A DNA stretch of 64,000 nt from Bacteroidota bacterium. Lineage in GTDB: Bacteria > Bacteroidota > Ignavibacteria > Ignavibacteriales > Melioribacteraceae. Under the pieces are notes generated by a model, which worked only from the letters and a program-made list of their open reading frames with translations, had not been told where the DNA came from and made no database searches. The stretch spans positions 40,673 to 104,672 of the forward strand of contig JAMCSN010000197.1 of NCBI GenBank assembly GCA_023381535.1, given 5' to 3'. Positions 16,727 to 26,501 of this stretch are shown here, piece by piece (position 1 is the first letter of the stretch; each line of letters begins with the position of its first letter). The position numbers and the translations under genes were made by a program.

Positions 16727-17590
16727 CTACTCGTTGTAAATTCTTTCTAAATAGTCTCTGTAAAGCGATTTCGGAATTCTGTTGATGAGCGAGCCGAACT
16801 GATCTTTATTTATAAATCCTTTCTGATATGCGATCTCTTCTATGCATGCAACCTTCAAGCCCTGGCGGTCTTCGATGACTCCGAAAAAATTAGCGGCTTT
16901 GAGCAGAGCCTCCGGCGTTCCCGTATCCAGCCATGCAACGCCGCGCCCGATCTTCTCGACACGCAGTTCTCCTTTTTGAAGATATGAACGGTTCACGTCG
17001 GTAATTTCCAGTTCACCGCGTGCCGAAGGTTTTAGATTTTTGGAAATTGAAACAACATTGTTATCGAAAATGTAAAGACCGGGAACGGCATAGTTCGATT
17101 TCGGCACTTTCGGTTTTTCTTCAAGGCTTATTGCTTTTCCATCGTTACCGAACTCTACTATTCCGTAGCGTTCCGGATCTGTTACTTGATAAGCAAAAAT
17201 TGTTGCACCGCTTTTGTTCTTTTCAACAGCGTTGTAAAAGAAATTAAGCGTACCGTAAAAAATGTTGTCGCCGAGGATCAACGAGACGTTGTCTTTGCCG
17301 ATAAACTTTTCTCCGATTATGAACGATTCGGCAATTCCGTTCGGCGCTTTCTGAACCGCATATTCAACTTTCAACCCAACATGAGAGCCATCCTCAAATA
17401 ATTTTTTGTAAAGAGGGATTGTGTCGTCGTTCGAAATGATTAGAATCTCGCAGATACCGGCGAGCATAAGAATCGAGAGCGGGTAGTAGATCAGCGGTTT
17501 ATCGTAAATTGTAACGAGCTGCTTGCTATAAATTTTTGTTATCGGGTACATTCGCGTTCCCGATCCGCCGGCAAGAATTATTCCTTTCAT
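16727..17590 (-). CDS. rfbA: glucose-1-phosphate thymidylyltransferase
   Basis: A 287-residue nucleotidyltransferase that makes dTDP-glucose from glucose 1-phosphate and dTTP, the first step toward dTDP-rhamnose and other surface sugars. The N-terminal nucleotide-binding motif is LAGGSGTRMYPIT, followed by the Lys of YSKQLVTIYDKPLIYYPLS, LILGDNIFYG and the EKP motif in ISLEEKPKVPKS. Length and motifs match RmlA. The other rml genes are not adjacent, so the downstream sugar is unknown. It lies upstream of the coiled-coil gene on the same strand, near the surface acylation cluster, which fits a surface polysaccharide role. Confidence 0.93.
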   Translation of the reverse strand: MKGIILAGGSGTRMYPITKIYSKQLVTIYDKPLIYYPLSILMLAGICEILIISNDDTIPLYKKLFEDGSHVGLKVEYAVQKAPNGIAESFIIGEKFIGKDNVSLILGDNIFYGTLNFFYNAVEKNKSGATIFAYQVTDPERYGIVEFGNDGKAISLEEKPKVPKSNYAVPGLYIFDNNVVSISKNLKPSARGELEITDVNRSYLQKGELRVEKIGRGVAWLDTGTPEALLKAANFFGVIEDRQGLKVACIEEIAYQKGFINKDQFGSLINRIPKSLYRDYLERIYNE

Positions 17591-17707
17591 AAAACCCTAA
17601 GTTGAATTAACAGTTTTTCTTTTGGTAATATAATCCCTTTTCTAAACTATTTCTTAGAATGTTTTAAACGATCTTGCCTGCGCAGCAAAAACTCATCGGT
17701 TGTAATA

Positions 17708-18181
17708 TTACAATCTCGTCGGATAAGAAAACTTGATCAACCTCGGCTTTACCAATCTCTCAAAATCTTTGTAAGACATTTGGATCAGCTCTGTATGCGT
17801 GCATGCGTTGAAAGCAATCTCTTCATCCTTGGCAAGAATATCGGCAACATAAACATCTAAACCGTAAAGATTTCCGAACGGCGGCATTGCGCCGACATCG
17901 CAATCGGAAAACTTGTCTTTAAATTCCATTTCGTTTGCAAGCCGGATATTTTTTGTGCCAAGAGTCTCCTGAAGCTGATCGAAATTCACTTTGTAAGATG
18001 CGGGCAAAACAAACATTGCCATCCTGCCGTCGATTTTGATAAGGACGGTTTTCGCCATTTCGGTTCCTTTAATATGAGCCGAAGCGGCAATCTCCTGAGC
18101 CGTAAATGCCAATGAATGTTTGATCATCACATACTTGATCTTGTTCTTATCCAGAAACTCTTTTAACATTTTTGAAGGCAT
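17708..18181 (-). CDS. YbaK/EbsC-family aminoacyl-tRNA deacylase-like protein
   Basis: A 157-residue single-domain protein of the YbaK/ProX fold, which removes wrongly attached amino acids from tRNA in trans. Family motifs are seen in [53 protein letters not shown] and [21 protein letters not shown]. The conserved Lys lies in the AKTVLIK segment. The specificity (Ala, Pro, Cys or other) cannot be told. The ATG at 18181 with GAGG seven bases upstream is better than the GTG two codons earlier. Confidence 0.85.
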   Translation of the reverse strand: MPSKMLKEFLDKNKIKYVMIKHSLAFTAQEIAASAHIKGTEMAKTVLIKIDGRMAMFVLPASYKVNFDQLQETLGTKNIRLANEMEFKDKFSDCDVGAMPPFGNLYGLDVYVADILAKDEEIAFNACTHTELIQMSYKDFERLVKPRLIKFSYPTRL

Positions 18182-18438
18182 ACGCACCTCATAATTTTAA
18201 TAGTAAAACTGTTCCCATAATAATTTATCAAGCAGAAGATAGAGAATTTATTTTCTCTTTAATACCGAGAAGAAGTCCAGAAGATTTTTTTGACCCGTTA
18301 AAATGTAGCAACTAATCTATCATGATTCAACCGCAATATGATATAGTTAGATTACTCACTCGATAAAACCAAATACATTACCGCTTTTAAGTTCATACCA
18401 TTTTCTATATCTTAACACCCAATTTTGAGAAACTGCAA

Positions 18439-19362
18439 ATGGGTTTATATATTGGAATTGACGGTGGTGGAACGAAAACCAAATGTGTTCTTGCTGATGA
18501 TCAATTGAAAATTCTTGCAGAAGCCCAAGGGGGCACTACCAATCCGCTTGCAATTGGAGTGGATAAATCTTCCAAAATCCTTTTTGAGTTGATTCAGAAT
18601 GTTTCGAAAAAAGAATCCAAACAATCCATCTCCTCCGTTGTAATTGGTTTGGCTGGCGCGGGAAGAAAAAAAATTGCCGGAGAAATTGAAAACCGTTTGA
18701 AGCTTTTGGCGAAAAGAAAGAAGGTCTTGATCAAGCACATCAAAATTCTTAGCGATGTTGAAATTGCGCTCGAAGGCGCTTTTGCCGGTGCGCCCGGAAT
18801 AATTTTGATAGCGGGAACGGGCTCAATTATTCTCGGCAAAAATAAAAACGGTAAACTGTTCCGTGCCGGCGGATTCGGAAAAGTTATCGGCGACGAAGGA
18901 GGCGGTTACTCGATTGGAAAGAAAGCGTTGCAGTCTGTATCAAAAGAATTTGACGGCAGAGGAAGCAAAACTTATCTGACCACTATTCTCGGCAAGAAGT
19001 TTGGAATAAAAAATGGGGATGATTTAATCACCGCCGTCTATTCTTCCGGTTTCGATATTGCTCGTTTTGCCGAACATGTTATCGAAGCGGCACGGCTTGG
19101 CGATAAAATTGCCCGCAATATTTTGGCTGATGAATCGGACGAACTTGTATGTCACATTGAAACCTTGTATAAACAACTTGGCGGAAAGAAAATAAGTCTT
19201 TGCTTGTCGGGCGGATTGTTGTCATCAAAAAATTATTATTCTAATTTGCTGCGCAGAAAAATTAAAAAAGTGTTTAAAGACATCGAGATTAAAAAGAATA
19301 TTTATCCACATGAAATAGGGGCTGCAGTAATTGCGAAAAAATTCGTTAATAAAAACCGCTAA
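18439..19362 (+). CDS. BadF/BadG/BcrA/BcrD-type ATPase, probable N-acetylglucosamine kinase
   Basis: A 307-residue member of the ASKHA sugar kinase group. The phosphate 1 loop is GIDGGGTKTKCVLAD (residues 6-20), then GAGRKK, the second loop IAGTGSIILG and GDEGGGYSIG, which is the acceptor-site region in GlcNAc kinases, and LSGGLLSS near the C-terminus. It probably phosphorylates N-acetylglucosamine or a related amino sugar. The gene six bases downstream is an AmpG-like transporter. The pair fits uptake and reuse of peptidoglycan or chitin fragments. Confidence 0.82.
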   Translation: MGLYIGIDGGGTKTKCVLADDQLKILAEAQGGTTNPLAIGVDKSSKILFELIQNVSKKESKQSISSVVIGLAGAGRKKIAGEIENRLKLLAKRKKVLIKHIKILSDVEIALEGAFAGAPGIILIAGTGSIILGKNKNGKLFRAGGFGKVIGDEGGGYSIGKKALQSVSKEFDGRGSKTYLTTILGKKFGIKNGDDLITAVYSSGFDIARFAEHVIEAARLGDKIARNILADESDELVCHIETLYKQLGGKKISLCLSGGLLSSKNYYSNLLRRKIKKVFKDIEIKKNIYPHEIGAAVIAKKFVNKNR

Positions 19363-19368
19363 TTCAAA

Positions 19369-20676
19369 ATGATCGAGAAAAAATCTAACGAAGAAGAAAA
19401 GATTGAAAAAAGAAATCCATGGTCATGGATTCCATCGCTATATTTTGCCGAAGGACTGCCGTATGTAATTGTAACGTTTGTTGCGACTGTTATGTACAAG
19501 CAGATGAAAATCTCGAACGCCGACATCGCACTCTACACAAGCTGGTTATACCTGCCGTGGGTTATCAAACCGTTGTGGAGCCCTGTTGTAGATCTTCTTA
19601 AAACAAAACGATTTTGGATTTACACGATGCAATTAATTATCGGCGCGGGAATAGCCGGTGTTGCGCTAACTATTCCTATGCCGCACTTTTTTCAATTAAC
19701 GCTTGCTTTTTTTTGGCTGCTGGCATTCAGCTCAGCTACTCACGACATTGCCGCCGATGGTTTTTACATGCTCGCGCTTTCGGAAAGCCGGCAATCATTT
19801 TTTGTCGGAATAAGAAGTACGTTTTACAGAATCGCAATGATAACCGGGCAAGGGCTTCTAGTTATTCTTGCCGGTTTCTTAGAAAATCGTTTCACAATTC
19901 AGTTTGCATGGATTTTTACTTTTGGAGCAGTTGGAATTTTGTTTGTTATATTTTTCATTTACCACAGATTCATTCTACCGCATCCGAAAGATGACAAACA
20001 CATTCAGTATAGTCGGAACCAATCGTTGTTCACGGAATTTTTCAAAACATTTTTAAGATTTTTCGAAAAGAAAAAAATTCTGCTGATCATACTTTTCATG
20101 TTGCTATATAGATTGGGAGAATCTCAGCTGCTGAAAATTGCGCCGCTGTTTTTATTGGATAAAAGGGAAGTCGGCGGATTGGGATTGAGCTTGACCGATA
20201 TTGGATTTCTTTACGGCACAGTTGGAATAATCGCATTAATGCTAGGTGGAATTATAGGCGGGTTCGCAGTTTCGAGAAAAGGATTAAAGTTTTGGCTTTT
20301 GCCGATGTTGTTCGCAATCAATCTTCCAAACGCACTTTATATTTATTTGGCTTATGCGCAGCCCACAAACATGTGGATTGTTTACGCGTGTGTTGCGGGA
20401 GAACAACTAACGTATGGATTCGGATTCACGGCGTTTCTGGTTTACATGATGTATGTTTCCGACGGCGAGTACAAAGCGTCTCATTACGCAATCTGCACCG
20501 GTTTTATGGCGCTTGGAATGATGGTGCCGGGAATGTTCAGCGGAATGATTCAAGAAGCGCTGGGTTACAAAACATTTTTTATTTATGTCGTGATGACAAT
20601 AATTCCTTCATTGTTTATTCTGAAATTTATTCCGCTCGAATATTCGTACGGGAAGAAAAAAAATACGGAATCATAG
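19369..20676 (+). CDS. AmpG-like MFS transporter
   Basis: A 435-residue protein with about 12 membrane segments. The N-terminal block WIPSLYFAEGLPYVIV with LYTSWLYLPWVIKPLWSPVVD is the signature shared by AmpG muropeptide permeases and their eukaryotic SLC33 relatives, and SSATHDIAADGFYMLAL matches the second conserved block. Substrate by family is GlcNAc-anhydromuramyl peptides. It starts six bases after the sugar kinase stop, so the two form an operon whose likely task is cell-wall sugar recovery. Confidence 0.85.
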   Translation: MIEKKSNEEEKIEKRNPWSWIPSLYFAEGLPYVIVTFVATVMYKQMKISNADIALYTSWLYLPWVIKPLWSPVVDLLKTKRFWIYTMQLIIGAGIAGVALTIPMPHFFQLTLAFFWLLAFSSATHDIAADGFYMLALSESRQSFFVGIRSTFYRIAMITGQGLLVILAGFLENRFTIQFAWIFTFGAVGILFVIFFIYHRFILPHPKDDKHIQYSRNQSLFTEFFKTFLRFFEKKKILLIILFMLLYRLGESQLLKIAPLFLLDKREVGGLGLSLTDIGFLYGTVGIIALMLGGIIGGFAVSRKGLKFWLLPMLFAINLPNALYIYLAYAQPTNMWIVYACVAGEQLTYGFGFTAFLVYMMYVSDGEYKASHYAICTGFMALGMMVPGMFSGMIQEALGYKTFFIYVVMTIIPSLFILKFIPLEYSYGKKKNTES

Positions 20677-20747
20677 ATTTTCTCTAAGCGGAAGTGTAAC
20701 TATTAGACTTATCCGTTCGTCTTAAATTACAAATAACCGGAGTATTG

Positions 20748-21671
20748 TTGCATTCCAATCAAGTAATTGAAGTTAGAGGGCTGACAAAAAAATTCCGGGA
20801 TCTTACCGCGGTTAATAATCTCGATTTGAATGTTTATCAAGGCGATGTCTTCGGCTTTTTAGGTCCAAACGGTGCGGGTAAAAGTACTACCATTCGCATG
20901 CTTCTTTCCTTAATTAAACCTACAAGCGGTTCGATGAAAATTTTTGGGATGCCGCTGAAGGAAAACCGGGAAAAGATTCTTAAAAAGGTGGGCGCAATTG
21001 TAGAGAAGCCGGATTTCTATTTGTACCTCTCAGCATACAAAAATTTGGAAATTTTAGGGAAGGTTTCGGGCGCAGACGTTTCGAAGAAAAAAATTATGGA
21101 GATGCTGGAACTTGTCGGACTGGACAAACGTGCAAAAAGTAAAGTGAAAACTTATTCGCATGGAATGAAACAGCGGCTCGGTTTGGCTCAAGCGCTTCTA
21201 CACGATTCCGAATTGATAATTCTTGATGAACCAACGACCGGACTTGACCCGCAGGGAATGAAGGAGATTCGCGATCTCATCGTTTATCTCAGCAAAGTGA
21301 AGAACAAAACTATTTTCCTGTCTTCTCATATTTTGCACGAAGTCGAATTGATTGCATCCAGAATGATTATCATCAACAAAGGCGCAGCTCAAGTAGAAGG
21401 CACGGTAGATGAATTATTAAAGAGCGATAAAGTGAGCGTGACGTTCGAAGTTGATAAGATTAAGGAAGCATTGGAAACGATAGAGCTTTCTTCATGGAGG
21501 GAAAAATTTCAATCAACAACAAAAAGTGAAATGACTTTTGAATTGACAAAGAATGAAATTTCCGAACTGAACAAATTTCTAATTGAAAAGGAATTTGCCG
21601 TGAGCGCCGTAGTCCCGGTCCGTTCATTGGAAGACTTCTTCTTGAGAATTACAGAAGGAGACGGAAAATGA
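20748..21671 (+). CDS. ABC transporter ATP-binding protein
   Basis: A 307-residue ABC ATPase of the ABC-2 export type. Walker A is GPNGAGKSTT, the signature is SHGMKQRLGLAQALL, Walker B is LIILDEPTTGLDP, and the switch His lies in FLSSHILHEVE. A C-terminal extension of about 80 residues is typical of the CcmA/NatA-like group. There is no ATG near the domain start: two TTG codons at 20745 and 20748 follow GGAG (20739-20742), and the second gives the better spacing. The stop overlaps the permease start by four bases. Confidence 0.88.
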   Translation: MHSNQVIEVRGLTKKFRDLTAVNNLDLNVYQGDVFGFLGPNGAGKSTTIRMLLSLIKPTSGSMKIFGMPLKENREKILKKVGAIVEKPDFYLYLSAYKNLEILGKVSGADVSKKKIMEMLELVGLDKRAKSKVKTYSHGMKQRLGLAQALLHDSELIILDEPTTGLDPQGMKEIRDLIVYLSKVKNKTIFLSSHILHEVELIASRMIIINKGAAQVEGTVDELLKSDKVSVTFEVDKIKEALETIELSSWREKFQSTTKSEMTFELTKNEISELNKFLIEKEFAVSAVVPVRSLEDFFLRITEGDGK

Positions 21672-22504
21672 TTAGTCTTGTCGGCATCGAGCTGTATAAA
21701 ATTTTTAGAAAGTGGCGGACGTACATCGGTTTCATCGCAATTTTTGTTATGACGGGTATTGTTCAGACGGCAATGTACTTTACGCGCGACCGGTTTGTTG
21801 CGGCAACAACGAGGGGATTGAGCGACGCATTTGTCATCCATGGAAATTTTTTTAACGGCTATGTTGTTGCCTACTTAATATTGAACGCGCTGTTTGTTCA
21901 TATCCCGTTTTTGATTGTGCTCGTCGGCGGCGATTTGTTTGCTGGCGAAGCAACTGCGGGAACGTATAGAGTACTGCTAACAAGACCCGTTTCGCGGCTG
22001 TCGCTGGTTACATCAAAATTTATTGCCGGATTTGTTTACGTTTTTCTTTTCATCGCATTCTTACTTTTGCTAAGTCTCGGTGGAAGTCTCTTGCTCTTCG
22101 GTTCCGGCGAACTCTTAGTCTTCAAAGAGAAAATAATAATTTACACGGGCGGAGAAATTTTGTGGCGGCTTTTTTCAGCTTACGGTTTTTCAGTACTCAG
22201 CATGTTTATGGTTATGTCGCTCTCAATTTTCTTTTCATCGCTGGTAAGCAATGCCATCGGTCCTATTGTTTCAGCAATGGCGGTAATAATTGTGCTGCTG
22301 ATTCTTTCGGCAATTCCGGTGGAAGTATTGCAGAATATGCGCCCGTACTTTTTCACAACGCATTTGTCCGGCTGGTCGGATTTTTTCGGCGATCCGGTCA
22401 ACACCACGGAAATTGTTAAATCAGCTCTGGTGTTAATTGCCCATATAGTTTTTCTGTACGTTCTTACTGCATATATCTTTATTAAGAAAGATATTTTGAC
22501 TTAA
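21668..22504 (+). CDS. ABC-2 type permease
   Basis: A 278-residue membrane protein with six hydrophobic segments, of the ABC-2 family with the typical GEATAGTYRVLLTRPVSR segment after the second helix. It overlaps the ATPase gene by ATGA, so the two are translationally coupled and form one exporter. The substrate is unknown. The next gene, 14 bases on, encodes a LolA-like periplasmic lipid-binding protein, so a lipid or lipoprotein-linked task is conceivable but not shown. Confidence 0.85.
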   Translation: MISLVGIELYKIFRKWRTYIGFIAIFVMTGIVQTAMYFTRDRFVAATTRGLSDAFVIHGNFFNGYVVAYLILNALFVHIPFLIVLVGGDLFAGEATAGTYRVLLTRPVSRLSLVTSKFIAGFVYVFLFIAFLLLLSLGGSLLLFGSGELLVFKEKIIIYTGGEILWRLFSAYGFSVLSMFMVMSLSIFFSSLVSNAIGPIVSAMAVIIVLLILSAIPVEVLQNMRPYFFTTHLSGWSDFFGDPVNTTEIVKSALVLIAHIVFLYVLTAYIFIKKDILT

Positions 22505-22518
22505 GAAAGAGGAATGAT

Positions 22519-23220
22519 ATGAAGAAAATAGTTTTGCTTGTGTTGGTGTTTATTAACGGTTTTGGTTTTGCTCAAAGCAAAGATCCGAACAAAATTTTGA
22601 AAGCAGTAGAAACCAGATTCAATAAAGTGAGAGATTACCAGGCAAACGTAAGCGTTAAGCTTGATATGGATTTTGTTAAGGTTCCGGAATCGAAAGCTAA
22701 ATTATATTTCAAACAACCGGATAAGGTTAAAATTGAATCGACTGGATTTGCAATGCTGCCGAAACAGAGTGTCAATTTTTCCCCGGCTCAATTTTTAAAA
22801 GGTAATTTCACCGCGCTTTATGTTAGAAATGAAACTGTTAACAATAAAAATCTTGATGTCATTAAGATAATTCCCAACAGCGATACAACCGACGTTATTC
22901 TGACAACTGTTTGGATCGACCAATCGCAGTCGATAATTACGAAAGTTGAAACCTCCACAAAAAAAGGTGGAACAATTCAAATCGATTTCGTTTACGATCC
23001 CAAAACGATTCCGCTTCCTACAACTTTGAAGTTCTCTTTCAATTTAGGCGACGTGCAAATGCCCGTAAATGTTGAAAGCGCCCAGAGCAATCAAAACGAT
23101 AAGCGCGGGGACAGAAGATCCGGCAGCGCCAAACTTAAAGGTTCCGTTATAATGACTTATTCTGATTATAAGATTAACACCGGCATACCGGATAGTTTTT
23201 TCGACGAGAAGAAAAAGTAA
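22519..23220 (+). CDS. LolA-like outer-membrane lipoprotein-sorting protein
   Basis: A 233-residue exported protein: signal peptide ending GFGFAQ (residue 19), then ILKAVETRFNKVRDYQANVSVKL and KAKLYFKQPDKVKIESTGF, which match the open half-barrel fold of LolA/LolB-like proteins. The C-terminal MTYSDYKINTGIPDSFF is also typical. It binds a lipid moiety by family. It lies 14 bases after the ABC permease gene with a good AAAGAGG site, so it likely belongs to that transport unit. A true LolA partner of LolCDE is not shown. Confidence 0.78.
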   Translation: MKKIVLLVLVFINGFGFAQSKDPNKILKAVETRFNKVRDYQANVSVKLDMDFVKVPESKAKLYFKQPDKVKIESTGFAMLPKQSVNFSPAQFLKGNFTALYVRNETVNNKNLDVIKIIPNSDTTDVILTTVWIDQSQSIITKVETSTKKGGTIQIDFVYDPKTIPLPTTLKFSFNLGDVQMPVNVESAQSNQNDKRGDRRSGSAKLKGSVIMTYSDYKINTGIPDSFFDEKKK

Positions 23221-23397
23221 ATAATCTGCTAAATTTCTTTTTAGAGAAAAACTTTTACACTTGTCATTCTTTTACATGATCGTTAAATTAATCACAGAAA
23301 AAATTGGCGAAGAACAGCTTATCGATTTCTAAACTACCATTCGATTTTTCCATTCAATTAACTATTTAGCAAAACGACCTTCAAAAGGGGGTAATCC

Positions 23398-24006
23398 ATG
23401 AAACGCTTGGTTTTATCATTCGCGACGCTTCTCCTTGTTGTATCTAATTTATTTTCACAAAACAAATTTTCCGTATCGGCTGCATTTGGTGTTATGAACG
23501 CATTTGGTGCGGCGGAAGGAATTGAAATTGGCTGCAAACAACCGGTTTCGGATCATCTTTCGTTTCAATTAGTTGGGGCTTACTATTCTTGGAGTTCAAA
23601 AGGAGATGTAAACGCGTACCGATTGAATAGTGGGCAATATTTTAATTCGCTCGATTATTATCTCCACCATGTCAGGAAAGAAGTAAACACGCTAGTACCG
23701 ATTCGGCTTGGATTCAATTACTCAATCGGGAATACGGCGTCTCATCCTTTCTTTGGACTTGAATGGACTATAAACATAATTAATTACAATTCATTTCTTC
23801 CGGATCCGGTTATCGATACCTCGGTTCCTTTTGTGGTCACTTATTCGAAAATGACAACAAGGGAAATGTTCGTCTCTCTTGGTTTTGATCTGGGATATTC
23901 TTTTTACTTAAGCAAAGAAATGAATGTTGTCGCTCAAGTTAAGTATCAGATGGGTAAGACTATGGATTATGTTGCGTTTGTTAGCGGTATTGAATATTTA
24001 TTTTAA
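23398..24006 (+). CDS. outer-membrane beta-barrel protein of unknown function
   Basis: A 202-residue protein with a signal peptide (ending NLFSQ near residue 20) and repeated amphipathic strands such as LSFQLVGAYYSWS, LVPIRLGFNYSIG and MNVVAQVKYQMGK, ending in Phe. This is the pattern of a small eight-stranded barrel of the OmpX/PorT-like sort. No motif identifies a job. AAGGGGG precedes the ATG by six bases. It stands alone and converges on the YceI gene. Confidence 0.65.
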   Translation: MKRLVLSFATLLLVVSNLFSQNKFSVSAAFGVMNAFGAAEGIEIGCKQPVSDHLSFQLVGAYYSWSSKGDVNAYRLNSGQYFNSLDYYLHHVRKEVNTLVPIRLGFNYSIGNTASHPFFGLEWTINIINYNSFLPDPVIDTSVPFVVTYSKMTTREMFVSLGFDLGYSFYLSKEMNVVAQVKYQMGKTMDYVAFVSGIEYLF

Positions 24007-24018
24007 AAAGTAAGCAGA

Positions 24019-24047
24019 AACTCCTTCATACTTTTGATGAAGAAGTT
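24019..24047. terminator. bidirectional hairpin between convergent genes
   Basis: AACTCCTTCAT and ATGAAGAAGTT form an 11-bp stem with one mismatch and a 7-base loop, flanked by A- and T-rich sequence, midway between the barrel gene and the convergent YceI gene. Position and shape fit a shared terminator. Confidence 0.5.
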
Positions 24048-24067
24048 TTGCGTGAACAAAAAGTCAT

Positions 24068-24706
24068 TTATAATTTGTTCGACCCCACAATATTTATGTG
24101 CACCGGAATATTCTCCGAGACTTTGCTGCCGATAATTGCGTTGTCTATGTTGTAATCGGAAAGCTGGACTTGAAATGTTGCTTGAACGCCGAGCAAATCG
24201 CCGGGAGCTCTTTTCTGTGTCTGATCGTTTTCATCTAAATAAATTGCCTGTGCATCGGCAACAACTTCTTTTGTAACGCCGTGAAGTTTGAAATTGCCTT
24301 TCACTTTGAATTCAAGTTTATTATCGGCAATCTGTTTTACGTCGGAAACGGATTTTATTTCAAAAGTTATTTCCGGGTAATCGGCGGCATCTAACCAGTT
24401 TGCACTTTTCATGTGATGGTTACGGAGTTCAATGCCGGTATTGATTGATTCAACCTTAACGGAGAGTTTTCCCTTTAACGTTTTGGCAAAGTTGGTAACA
24501 TCAAACGAAACCTTTCCGGAAATTGCATTTGCCGTGCCTGTGAAATCTTCCAACGGTGTAGAACTTGAAAATACAACTTGGTTCCTTCCCACCTTATCTT
24601 CAAAGTTAAAAGTTTGTTCTCCTTTAGCTTTTACTTTGAAAGATTGTGCGGAAATTATTGCAGCGGACAACAATAAACATGCAAGCACAGCAACAGATTG
24701 CTTCAT
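24068..24706 (-). CDS. YceI family periplasmic protein
   Basis: A 212-residue lipocalin-like protein with a signal peptide (ending AIISAQ, residue 20). Family features are GKVSFDVTNFAKTLKGK, IELRNHHMKSANWLDAADYPEITFEIKSV and LKFKVKGNFKLHGVTKEV-type blocks. YceI proteins bind isoprenoid or fatty amide ligands in the periplasm; the ligand here is unknown. It is followed upstream on the same strand by a small membrane protein gene 39 bases away. Confidence 0.88.
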   Translation of the reverse strand: MKQSVAVLACLLLSAAIISAQSFKVKAKGEQTFNFEDKVGRNQVVFSSSTPLEDFTGTANAISGKVSFDVTNFAKTLKGKLSVKVESINTGIELRNHHMKSANWLDAADYPEITFEIKSVSDVKQIADNKLEFKVKGNFKLHGVTKEVVADAQAIYLDENDQTQKRAPGDLLGVQATFQVQLSDYNIDNAIIGSKVSENIPVHINIVGSNKL

Positions 24707-24745
24707 ATTAACTCCAGGGATTTTTAACTACAAACGAAAGTTGGT

Positions 24746-25021
24746 TTAAGAAAGTTCAGAAGGTTTCTTTTTGCTTCTGAAAATAAAAAGGAGAGCCGCG
24801 GATATTACGGCGGTTATTACGCTGATTAGAAGACTTAAATCAAGTCCCCAAACGAATTTATTTACCCATTGTTTATCCGTCCATCCGAAAAGTTCATCCT
24901 TCTTTTCAGCAAGAACTTGTGTCTTTGTGAATATTTCTCCGCCGTATGCCAGCCAAACTATTAAAGATGTTACGACTACCAAAGAACCTGTAATCAAAAC
25001 GGTTTTTTGTTTCTTGTTCAT
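24746..25021 (-). CDS. small two-helix membrane protein
   Basis: A 91-residue protein with hydrophobic segments at about 8-27 (TVLITGSLVVVTSLIVWLA) and 57-80 (LSLLISVITAVISAALLFIF), a hydrophilic loop between them and a basic C-terminus. No family recognised. It precedes YceI on the same strand and may be co-transcribed. The topology suggests both ends in the cytoplasm with the loop outside. Confidence 0.6.
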   Translation of the reverse strand: MNKKQKTVLITGSLVVVTSLIVWLAYGGEIFTKTQVLAEKKDELFGWTDKQWVNKFVWGLDLSLLISVITAVISAALLFIFRSKKKPSELS

Positions 25022-25183
25022 CGTGAAGTCTTTCTATAGTGACTGCATTTAATATACAATAATTAGTTTTCTAATTCACCGGTAACGCTTTTACATCAAA
25101 TTGAATATTACTTTGAAATGATTTAATTTTTCCCCGCGATTAATTATGCTAATCTGATAATTGAATAAACCTCAAGGTAAATA

Positions 25184-26410
25184 ATGAAAATTCACGAATA
25201 TCAAGCGAAAGAAACTCTTAAGAAATACGGCGTACCGGTTCAAGATGGAATTGCAATTAAGAATTTGTCGGAATTTGATTCGGCTGTTGCACAGCTCCAA
25301 GCACGCGGTATAAACCAATTCGTTGTAAAATCTCAGATTCATGCCGGCGGAAGAGGTAAGGGAAAACTCTACAATCCTTCAAACAAACAAGAATTAATTT
25401 TGGAAGGCGGAGTTAAGTTTACCACTTCTGTTGACAAAGCGAAAGATTATGCGTCGAAGATGCTCGGTAATTTGCTGGTAACGCATCAGACAGGACCGGA
25501 AGGAAAAATTGTGAAAACACTTTTCATCACAGAAGGTCTCGATTACAAGAAAGAACTTTATCTCGGAATTCTTTTGGACAGAAGCGTTTCTAAAAATGTG
25601 ATTATGGCTTCTACCGAAGGCGGTGTTGAAATTGAAAAAGTTGCGGCTGAAACTCCGGAAAAAATTATTAAGGAATGGATAGAACCTTCGGTTGGAATTC
25701 AATCTTATCAAGCAAGAAAACTTGCTTTCGGTCTAGGACTTCAAGGAGACGCATTCAAAAATTTTCAGAGCTTCGTTAAAAAACTTTACAAAGCTTATGA
25801 AGACACCGATGCATCACTTCTCGAAATCAATCCGTTGATCATCACAAACGATGATAAAATTGTTGCGCTCGATGCTAAAATGAATTTCGACGACAACGCA
25901 TTATACCGCCATCCCGACATTGTAGCGTATCGCGATCTGGACGAGGAAGCACCGCTAGAAATCGAAGCATCGAAATACAATTTGAATTATATCAAACTTG
26001 ACGGCAATGTTGGCTGCATGGTTAACGGAGCGGGACTTGCAATGGCAACGATGGATATAATTAAACTTGCCGGCGGCGACCCAGCTAACTTTTTAGACGT
26101 GGGTGGCGGAGCCAACAAAGAAACTGTTGCCAACGGGTTCAAAATTATTTTGTCCGATCCGAACGTTAAAGCAATTCTTATAAACATATTCGGCGGAATC
26201 GTTAGATGCGACAGAGTTGCTCAAGGTGTTATTGATGCCGTAAAAGAAATTTCAGTTCAAGTCCCTGTCGTCGTTCGCTTGGAAGGAACGAATGCCGAAG
26301 AAGCGAAAGTACTTTTGGAAAATTCCGGCTTAAACTTTGAGGTGGCTTCGAGTCTGCAAGAAGCTGCCCATAAAGTGACGGCGGTCTTATCGGTAGAATC
26401 GGCTGTTTGA
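25184..26410 (+). CDS. sucC: succinate-CoA ligase (ADP-forming) subunit beta
   Basis: A 408-residue SucC: the ATP-grasp N-terminus begins MKIHEYQAKETLKKYGVPV and contains KSQIHAGGRGKGK, with the metal site ASLLEINPLIIT. The C-terminal CoA-ligase half has DVGGGANKETVANGF and the phosphohistidine-contacting INIFGGIVRCDRVAQGVI. With SucD it interconverts succinyl-CoA and succinate in the TCA cycle. No sucD lies next to it, unlike in enterobacteria, so the alpha subunit must be elsewhere. AAGG precedes the ATG. Confidence 0.95.
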   Translation: MKIHEYQAKETLKKYGVPVQDGIAIKNLSEFDSAVAQLQARGINQFVVKSQIHAGGRGKGKLYNPSNKQELILEGGVKFTTSVDKAKDYASKMLGNLLVTHQTGPEGKIVKTLFITEGLDYKKELYLGILLDRSVSKNVIMASTEGGVEIEKVAAETPEKIIKEWIEPSVGIQSYQARKLAFGLGLQGDAFKNFQSFVKKLYKAYEDTDASLLEINPLIITNDDKIVALDAKMNFDDNALYRHPDIVAYRDLDEEAPLEIEASKYNLNYIKLDGNVGCMVNGAGLAMATMDIIKLAGGDPANFLDVGGGANKETVANGFKIILSDPNVKAILINIFGGIVRCDRVAQGVIDAVKEISVQVPVVVRLEGTNAEEAKVLLENSGLNFEVASSLQEAAHKVTAVLSVESAV

Positions 26411-26501
26411 TTTTACCGGGTCGATATTTATCTTTGCTGGCAAATAAGGAATCTCTTGTTGTGATGCAGGAGATTCCAGTTTAAATAAAATAAATTTTAA
26501 C

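Noticed and set aside
17708..18181. Prolyl-tRNA synthetase fragment
   Set aside because: The YbaK-type domain is complete at both ends and free-standing, so a stand-alone deacylase is the better reading.
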